Below the pieces are notes generated by a model, which had not been told where the DNA came from, made no database searches, and saw only the letters and a list, made by a program, of their open reading frames with translations. This document shows positions 57,074 to 64,000 of a stretch of DNA of 64,000 bases, piece by piece. The DNA comes from Phoronis australis (Eukaryota > Phoronida > Phoronidae), in contig NMRA01000190.1 of assembly GCA_002633005.1 (NCBI GenBank), positions 661,492 to 725,491 of the forward strand. Reading direction: 5' to 3'. The translations under genes were made by a program, and so were the position numbers. Within the stretch, counting starts at the first letter, position 1, and each line of letters opens with the position of its first letter.

Positions 57074-58118
57074 AACACACACACACACACACACAAACAA
57101 ACACACACACACACACACACCCGGTTTTGAAATTATGTCTGGAGAAATTAGGTTCTATATAAATACGTACAAACATAAATACATAATTATAAAAATAATA
57201 ACAGTACAACTTTGATGATTTCTAGAATACTAATTAAAAGCATGCGTGCAGACCTCTCCATTTATCCATATTTGTGTCCGAGGTATGTGTTAAAATTGTG
57301 TTTATAAAAGTTTGTAATTTCAACTTGAGGCTTTTTACCTTTGATGTCTGGTAAATGAAGTTAAGTGCAAGTGTATTAATGGTATTGCAAATTAATTTGT
57401 GGTTTGTATTAGGGTTTTGAATAGAATCTAATATGTCCCATATCGTAAACATGTACTGGGTATTTAGGGCTTTATTTAAGAGTGTTTGCACTGATTCCCA
57501 GAAAGTCCTGACACATGTGCAATAATAAAACATATGAAATAGTCTGTAACTCATCACAATAGGGGCACTTATCAGTATCAACCACCCCTATTTTGTATAA
57601 AGTGATATTTGTAAATATTCTTCTATGGGTAAAGAGGTACCTGAAGTTTTTTAATTCAGGATTTATTGGGAGGCTGAAGGGTAAAAAATAAATTTCTCTA
57701 ATTTCTTTTTCATTATAGTAATTACTTAACCGCGCATAAGTGTCGGGTTTTTGTGCAAAAGTATGTATAGTACACTTTTTAAACCAATCTTTACTACAAC
57801 TGCTATAATTAATTAAATGAAAGTTGTTACAACCAATAGATCTTGGTTCTAGTTCACCAAGATGCTTCCTCAATGCACTAACAACAACATTGTATTGGAA
57901 TATACAAAAATTCTTCAGATTGTATATATTTTTGATAAAATCCCAACTAAGAATTTTATTTTCATTATCTAGAAAATCTTCAGAAAATAAGTCCCTCTTC
58001 AAACATTTCCCGACAAAATACGGATTTATTGCTAAGTAAAATGTTTTGATTATTCCACAACACTTGTTTGTTAATAGGTATATTCTTAAAAACTTCTATA
58101 TTCAAAGGCTCTAAGCTT
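56880..58118 (-). mobile_element. L1-Tx1-like LINE, 5'-truncated 3' fragment
   Basis: The minus strand encodes a decayed ORF2 C-terminus. Pieces include NKQVLWNNQNILLSNKSVF, SEDFLDNENKILSWDFI, PELKNFRYLFTHRRIFTNI and the zf-RVT motif KCPYCDELQTIS then HMFYYCTCVRTFWESV, spread over at least three frames. The 3' UTR holds a CA repeat. It sits cleanly inside a type B unit: flanks CAGAAATTCAGTTCA and TTCAGTTGATGAGATC share only TTCA as a possible target duplication. Confidence 0.82.
57042..57120. repeat. (CA)n microsatellite
   Basis: CA repeats broken twice by ACAAACAAAC, within the LINE 3' region. Confidence 0.97.
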
Positions 58119-59264
58119 TTCAGTTGATGAGATCAAAATTCCGTGAAAGTTCTTGGTACACTTATATGGCACCAAGCTGTTCACGAAATTTCAAGAAGAA
58201 ATCTAAAAAATTGCAGAAGGAGAAGCTTTTGAATGAAACATACCGGTTGACCTCTCATGGGTCCTTTAGTGCATTTTGAGTCATACCCGTATTATAAATA
58301 GTTTTTGACTGGCAATTGGTTGATTCACCATGAATATAAACGCTCTCCCTAATACAACATGTAATTACGAACTGATTGAAAAATTCGAAGATTTAACAGA
58401 AAGCTGCACTTAATGACCAGAAAGTTGAACCTAGTGACCCCAAAGTTTGTAATTGAACTTCCTTTAAGAATGGTTATTATATGTATGATTATGAAAGGTG
58501 TAGCTCAAAAATCACTCGGTTCCCTTTATCCGTTTCAAATTCCAGGTAAACTAAGAATGCACTTCTCTGGTGCCTGCGTGTTATCAAAATTCGGAGAGTC
58601 TGTCTAAAAGCCTGTCGAAGAAAAAGCAATTTGATGGAATGCACTCTTTGACCCGTTTCGGGTCAATCCGGTGCATTTGGAGTCAAATCCATATGATCAA
58701 TAGAATTTGATAAACAATTAGTTGAACCACCATGAATTTGAACGCTCTCCCTAATGCATCATTTAAATACAAGCTGATTGAAAAAGTCTTAAATTTAAAA
58801 GAAAACTGCACTCAATGACCCCAAAGTTGCACCTAGTGACCTCAAAGTTTGTGACTGAACTTCCTTTATGAATGGTAATCATATGTATGATAATGGAAGG
58901 TCTAGCTCAAAAATCACTTTTGCATTTAATGACCTCTGACCCGTACACTCGGTTCCCTTGATCCGATTGGAAATCCTAGTAAATTTTGGATGTAATTCTC
59001 TGGTGCCTACTTGTTAACAAAATTCGAACAGCCTATCTAAAAACCTGTAGAAGAAGAAGCATTTTAATTAAATGCACTCCTTGACCCGTTTTGGGTCATT
59101 GCGGTGCATTTTGGGTAAAAAATTATGATTAATAAAAACCTCTTGATCATCGTATCAAGGATTCTGAATATGATTGTTGTCACCTAATGGATGTAAGAGT
59201 AACAAAAATCTGAACAGGAAGGAAGAATAAGAAGAGCACGAAGAATAAGAATAAGAAGATAAAA

Positions 59265-59310
59265 TACGTAGAACAGTAAAACTGCGCTTGCACGCGCAGA
59301 GTAATAATAA
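59265..59310. repeat. Isolated CTGCGC/GCGCAG hairpin
   Basis: ACTGCGCTTGCACGCGCAGAG preceded by AAAATACGTAGAACAGTAAA, the same module as the array at 60.65-60.95 kb. Confidence 0.8.
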
Positions 59311-60649
59311 AAACAAGAGTGAAAAGTATGAATATCAACGGAAAATTGCACCAAATGACCCCACAGTTGCACCAAATGACCCCAAAGTTTGTGGCTGAAT
59401 TTCCTTTACGAATGAAAAGTATATACACAATTATGTAAGCTCTATCTCAAAAATAATTTTTGCACTTACTGACCTTTGACCCAGAAATTCGGTTCAGTTG
59501 ATCAGATTAAAATTCCAAGTAAGTTCTGTGTGCACTTATATAGCACTGAACTGTTCACGAAATTTGAAGAGGCAATCTCAAAAATCGCAGGAGAAGCATT
59601 TGAAAGAAATACACCGGTTGACCCTCTTGGGATCCTAGAGTGCAGTTTGGGTCACACTCCTATGATCAATAGTGTTTGATTGGCTAATGGTTGAGTCACC
59701 ATGAATATGAACGCTCTCCATAATAGAACATGAAAGTACGAGCTGATTGAAAGTCTGAAATTTAACAGAAAACTGCACTCAATGACCCCAAAGTTGCACC
59801 TAGTGACCCCAAAGTTTGTGACTGAGCTTCCTTTATCAGTGGTAATCACATGAGTAATTCTGAAAGATGTAGCTCAAAAATCACTTTTGCACCTAATGAC
59901 CTTTGACCCGGAAACTCAGTTTCCTTCATCCGATTGGAATTCCAAGTAAATTTCGGGTGTACTTCTCTCGTGCCTGCTTGTTTTCAAAATTCGGAGATTC
60001 TATCTAAAAACCTGTCCATGAAAAAGAAATTTAGTGGAATGCACTCCTTGACCCATTTCGGGGCAATCTGGTGCATTTTGAGTCAAATCCATGTGATCAA
60101 TTGAATTTGATGGGCAATTGGATGAAGAACCATGAATTTGAACGCTCTCCCTAATGCATTATTTAAGTACAAGCTGATTGAAAAAGTCTTAAATTTAAAA
60201 GAAAACTTCACTTAATGACCCCAAAATTGCACCTAGTGACCCCAAAGTTTGTGACTGACCTTCCTTTATGAATGGTAATCATATGCATGATTATGAAAGG
60301 TCTAGCGCAAAAATCACGTTTGCACTTAATGACCTTTGACCCGGAAACTCAGTTCCTCCGATTGGAATTCCTAGTAAATTTCAGATGCAGATCTCTAGTG
60401 TCTACTTGTTCCCAAAATTCGAAGAGTCTATATAAAAACCTGTAGAAGAAGAAGCATTTTGTAAAAAGCACTCATTGACCCCTTTCGGGTCAATCCGGTG
60501 CATTTTGGGTCAAAACGATATCATCAATAGAAATCCCTTGATTATCATATCAACCACAGTGAGAATGATTGTTGTAAGTGAATGAATGTAAGAGTAATAA
60601 CAATCTGAAAAGGAAGGAAGAATAAGAAGAATAAGAATATGAAGATAAA

Positions 60650-60945
60650 ATACGTAGAACAGTAAAACTCTGCGCTGCACGCGCAGAGTAATAAGAAGAC
60701 TAAAATTGAAGAAAACTCAGGAACAACAGTATTCTGCGCTTGCACGAGCAGAGTAATATGAATAATAAGAATAAGAAGATAAAATACGTAGAACAGTAAA
60801 AATCTGCGCTTGAACGAGCAGAGTAATAAGAAGATAAAATACGTAGAACAGTAAAACTCTGCGCTTGCACGCGCAGAGTAATAAAATTGAAGAAAACCCA
60901 GGAACACCAGTACTCTGCGCTTGCACGCGCAGAGTAATTAAGAAG
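60650..60945. repeat. Array of five short hairpins
   Basis: CTCTGCGC-TTGCAC-GCGCAGAG and variants at about 60668, 60732, 60805, 60857 and 60913. Each is followed by TAATA/TAATT, and most are preceded by GATAAAATACGTAGAACAGT. Stems are 6-8 bp, and compensated pairs are preserved in most copies. Confidence 0.85.
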
Positions 60946-61949
60946 GTAATTAAACATAGCTTGGCAGTCATAGTGCATTAGTATAAATAGGGTGGAGCTC
61001 GATACTCAGAAGCTTAACATGTCTGAAGGCAAATTATGCGACTTTTAAAATGTTTTTAAAAAGGCTCTGTCAGGCCAAAGGCTCACCAATCCGACAGGAA
61101 GTAAAGCTATTTAGTTCGAAACTAGTCTGAAGGTCTATGAGCCCAGAAACCCGTGACTTAATGTCATCGACAGCGGTGCAGCAAGACTGTAGTAGCGGTA
61201 AAGGAAAATTTAAAAATGTAAATAAATGCAATAGCGCAGTCTACATTGCCGAAGATTTCTTGGGTCATTTCGAGAGGCACTAAAATACAATTATTTTAAT
61301 GTCGTTTTGTGAACAGTGTTTAAATCACAATATTTGAAAGTTTTACACAAATGTTAGAGATATAAACCTTCAAAGTTGTAGAAATGTATACGTTATTTCT
61401 TGAGTCATAAAGGACCTGGACAAGCAGGACAGTGACTTCGCCACCAATGACAGTGAAGCAAAGATGTCACTGAACCACCAAGACAAAATAACTCCAAATT
61501 TGGAAAGGTAAAAAAAATCCCGGAAGTTGCCTCTTCCGTGAGGTCGTGCATCATGAGATGAGTGAAAAAATCAGATATCCGATTTTGCTCTTTTACACGG
61601 TTTCACACCTGGTTTCAGGGCATAGTCTATAAATCTGCGGAGCAGAAGACTGGTAGTTTTGTAATTTCATTTCGGGTGATCTGTGTTACATTCCTTCTCG
61701 GAGGTTAATTTCATTTAGTCTTAATTGCTTTATTTAATTTCAGTGACTTTTGCCAGTTGTTAAACCACTGGACTTTGATTGACTTGTCTATCATTAACAT
61801 GCGGGACCACGGCGTCACAACCAGTTACAGTGCACCTAATTTCCTGCAGTACCACAAACACGATCGACAACAGAGTCTCAAGATTTCATGATGTCATTTT
61901 AATAACTAGAGGTGGGGATTTCTTCCTTGAAGCTGATGGACCTGAATTT

Positions 61950-62790
61950 CCTTGGCTAACAAGACGGTTAATAATGCATCGAAGCAAACTAAGAATTTTT
62001 ATTCGAATATTCTCCATCAATTGTCTTGAAAAATCAACATTCTTCAAATCTTCAAATGGCGTTAGACAAGACGGTATACTATTGGACAACCTTTTCAATG
62101 TGGACATGGTTGGACTTATATCACTTTTGAGTGACTCTATAATTGTCTGTGCAGTCATATCTCCTGTGTACATCAATCATCTTATGTATGCCGAAGATCT
62201 TATTCTGTTCTTACCCTCAGTTAATGGTATTTTTGAACTTCTTGCAGTATGTGGGCATTATGGTAAACCACATGAACTTGAATATCATTATCAAGGGTGC
62301 TGTTATGTGTTATGAAAGTAGATTGTTAGGAACTGCTGCACAGCACAACTTATATTAATATGGTGATCCTTTAAAGATTGTACAAGAGATTGAATATTTG
62401 GTGATATTATAATTAGTTTCACTATGGATGGCTGTGACATCTCACGAAAACTGTGAAAAAAAGCTATATGTTCAAGCCTATTCTATAACTAAAAAATTCC
62501 ATATGTGTAGTCTCCCTGTCAGAATCAGTTGCGTATCTCTTTCTGTACTCCAATACATACTGCCCACCGGTTGATGGAATTTCAATATGTTTAATATCTC
62601 ATATAGTTATGTGATCAAGCGTTCCATATGTTTTTCTAAATTTCAAAGTACCACTACTGTATGTACTTTTTGATGCTCAGTGTTGTATGTAGAATCTGCG
62701 CAAACGTATTTACAGAATTTGATGTGATCTCGGAGACATTTCTACTGTCATTGCATCAATAAATCCGACCTTAAGTTTTCTTCTAAATTC
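61950..62790 (+). mobile_element. CR1-like LINE reverse transcriptase fragment
   Basis: The frame to 62315 reads SSNGVRQDGILLDNLFNVDM and VYINHLMYAEDLILFLPS, the NGVRQGG and YADD blocks of non-LTR reverse transcriptases; the catalytic YADD is changed to YAED. Beyond it, in other frames, are IEYLGDIII, KKLYVQAYSITKKFHMC and SAQTYLQNLM-like remnants of the C-terminal part. Frameshifts and the altered active site show it is dead. Confidence 0.82.
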
Positions 62791-63190
62791 CGCGTTCGCG
62801 CAGTTTGGATTAGGGTTTATATTTTCAAGTATTTTAGTATAGGTTAACTTTTGTAAAACTTACAATAAAGTTATATTTCAAGCGTTATTTTCTTACGGTC
62901 AAATTTTATGTCGTACTGTTACATGTATTCAAAGTATTTCAGCAATAACGTTTATCATATTACTTTATACCCATAAGTTTCTATCTAGAATTAACGAAGC
63001 AGTCGCAAGGGTAGATGTGACAATATAGCATGCATAAGATTGACTTGAGGATTAGGGGGCTAGATGAAGTGACTTCCGTTGGAATGTTCAAACGTGGTTT
63101 GATTACAAAACAATAAACAGCTGAAGGATATTCTACAGGACGACAAATAACCAACAAACGTTTGTGTACATTGATAAAAAGATTCACCAA
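62791..63190. other. Nothing recognised
   Basis: AT-rich sequence between the LINE remnant and a (CAACGG)n run (63190-63213). Confidence 0.45.
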
Positions 63191-63213
63191 ACGGCAACGG
63201 CAACGGCAACGGC

Positions 63214-63504
63214 AAACTACTGGCCACTTTATGGTACCAATAAACAACCCTAGAAGGATACCGTATGCGGTGCAATTGTGGGCGCATTTCAACACTCTGC
63301 GTTGCTCTTGTTCTGTTTTCCTTTGTTTCTCTGAAGTTCCTTGACAGATTTTTATAAAATATGGGATGTTCCTATTTTGGATGGATTGTATGTTTTTGCG
63401 CCATCTAGTAGCCATTTTTATGATACAAATAAATAACCCTAAAAGCACACCATTTGCAATGCATTCGTGGGCGCATTTCAACGCTCCGCGTTGCTCTTGT
63501 TGAA
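63214..63504 (+). repeat. Type A element, two 3' ends in tandem
   Basis: Two terminal modules, each ending GTGGGCGCATTTCAACRC and GTTGCTCTTGTT (63279-63313 and 63468-63502). The second passes into the flank TGAAATTGTAAACGTT also seen after 54770. Confidence 0.8.
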
Positions 63505-63889
63505 ATTGTAAACGTTAAAATCCTCGAACATCGTGGTTTCATACCTTCTGTCCACACTCTATCTCACTTGTAGTTTTCAATTCAAATCATATGATGTTGC
63601 GAGAAGTGACAGTGTACCAAAGGTGTCGCAGTACCACTTACACGATTAACACCAGAGCCAAAAGATATGGTGACGTTCAGCTGTAAACGTCATGGATATA
63701 ATTACATGTTTTACTGCATGCAATCAATGAGCCATCAAAACTTTACCAAACACTTGTTTGATTTGGAAAAGCGAAGTGAAAAATCTACTCGCCAGTCATC
63801 CAGGCTTCTGTCTTTGTTCATGTACACTGTTTCACACCTGTTTCAGCGTACCCAGTCCCTCAAAAACCTAAAATTTAGCAAAAGACAAA

Positions 63890-64000
63890 AGGCACGTCCG
63901 TCCCGGCGTCCGTCTCAGCGTCCGCCCGGCGTCCGGCATCCGCTGCTCTATCTCTAAAACGCCTTGACGAATGTTCATGAAATTTTGCACGTTCCTTCCG
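63890..64000 (+). repeat. Type A element head, cut by the window end
   Basis: GTCCGTCCCGGCGTCCGTC, CCGCTGCTCTATCTC and the GTTCATGAAATTTTGCAC start of the first module match 3330-3410. The terminal palindrome is absent. Confidence 0.75.

Larger units (their letters stand above)
56700..60540 (+). repeat. Type B tandem array (about 430-bp units)
   Basis: Units share TTGCACCTAGTGACCCCAAA and AAGTTTGTGACTGA (near 56745, 58432, 58833, 59368, 59798 and 60232), GCTCAAAAATCACTTTTGCA, and TTGACCCGTTTCGGGTCAA. The spacing is about 400, 535, 430 and 434 bp. A LINE fragment splits the first unit at about 56879/58118. No coding potential. Confidence 0.85.
55930..61520. repeat. Large-unit tandem region, unit 3 (enlarged)
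   Basis: The anchors recur at 55935, 56030, 56085, 56415 and 56525, but the unit is swollen by the type B array and a LINE. The shared tail resumes at about 60940 (AATTAAGAAGGTAATTAAAC; CAAATTATGCGAC). Confidence 0.65.
61520..64000. repeat. Large-unit tandem region, unit 4 (cut by the window end)
   Basis: The anchors resume at 61300-61570 and 61750-61810 (CCACTGGACTTTGATTGACT, AACATGCGGGACC). After a LINE insertion come GCCATCAAAACTTTACC and TTTGATTTGGAAAAGCGAAG at about 63730-63770. Continues beyond the window. Confidence 0.65.

Noticed and set aside
57234-58002. A novel Cys-containing gene
   Set aside because: The CPYC...H...C pattern and neighbours are the zinc-binding end of a LINE reverse transcriptase, split by frameshifts.
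60650-60945. CRISPR or REP-type prokaryotic palindromes
   Set aside because: The setting is eukaryotic repeat DNA, and the linkers are themselves related, unlike spacers.

Overview
This is animal nuclear DNA from an invertebrate. It has GT-AG introns, tRNA-derived SINEs, CR1/L1-Tx1-type LINE fragments, many terminal-inverted-repeat (TIR) elements, and long internally repetitive non-coding elements. Two junctions, each marked by a single N, are flanked by about 1.48 kb and 1.0 kb of near-identical sequence. That is what unmerged overlapping contigs or haplotypes of a highly polymorphic genome look like (a lancelet or a marine protostome would fit). The species cannot be fixed from the sequence.

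Only two genes are well supported. On the + strand, 2318-8311 encodes a complete 149-residue SR splicing factor of the SRSF3/SRSF7 type in four coding exons. On the - strand, 29056-11363 encodes a class 3 (fatty) aldehyde dehydrogenase, ALDH3A2-like. It has 13 coding exons, all phases are compatible, and the catalytic Cys and a C-terminal membrane anchor are present. The genes are convergent, with about 3 kb between their stops. Exons 4 and 5 of the dehydrogenase appear twice because of the first contig-overlap duplication. A real 83-bp tandem duplication affects the 3' end of exon 9.

The rest is repeats. An element called type A here is built from roughly 150-bp modules grouped into a roughly 450-bp unit. 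It occurs in SR intron 2 (3.1-5.5 kb), inverted at 34.9-36.5 kb, at 53.5-54.8 kb, and as fragments at 50.8, 63.2-63.5 and 63.9 kb. Nearly every module has a core that matches or nearly matches the CTCF consensus. Type B, a roughly 430-bp tandem array at 56.7-60.5 kb, carries a DR1 nuclear-receptor-like site in most units and is split by an L1-Tx1-like LINE fragment. Both sit in a diverged large-unit tandem region (47.6-64 kb, period about 4.0-4.4 kb) with no recognisable gene. Other elements are an 830-bp imperfect palindrome (0.6-1.4 kb), a hAT-like MITE (10.0 kb), a 1.8-kb TIR element (12.7-14.5 kb) and its relative (36.9-38.9 kb), which contains a younger TA-flanked TIR element, a Harbinger-like element (17.5-18.3 kb) and a 170-bp hairpin (44.1-44.3 kb).

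The stretch from 33.3 to 47.6 kb holds no gene I can support, apart from a possible 5' UTR exon for the dehydrogenase near 33.3 kb and one orphan reading frame at 47.1-47.4 kb.
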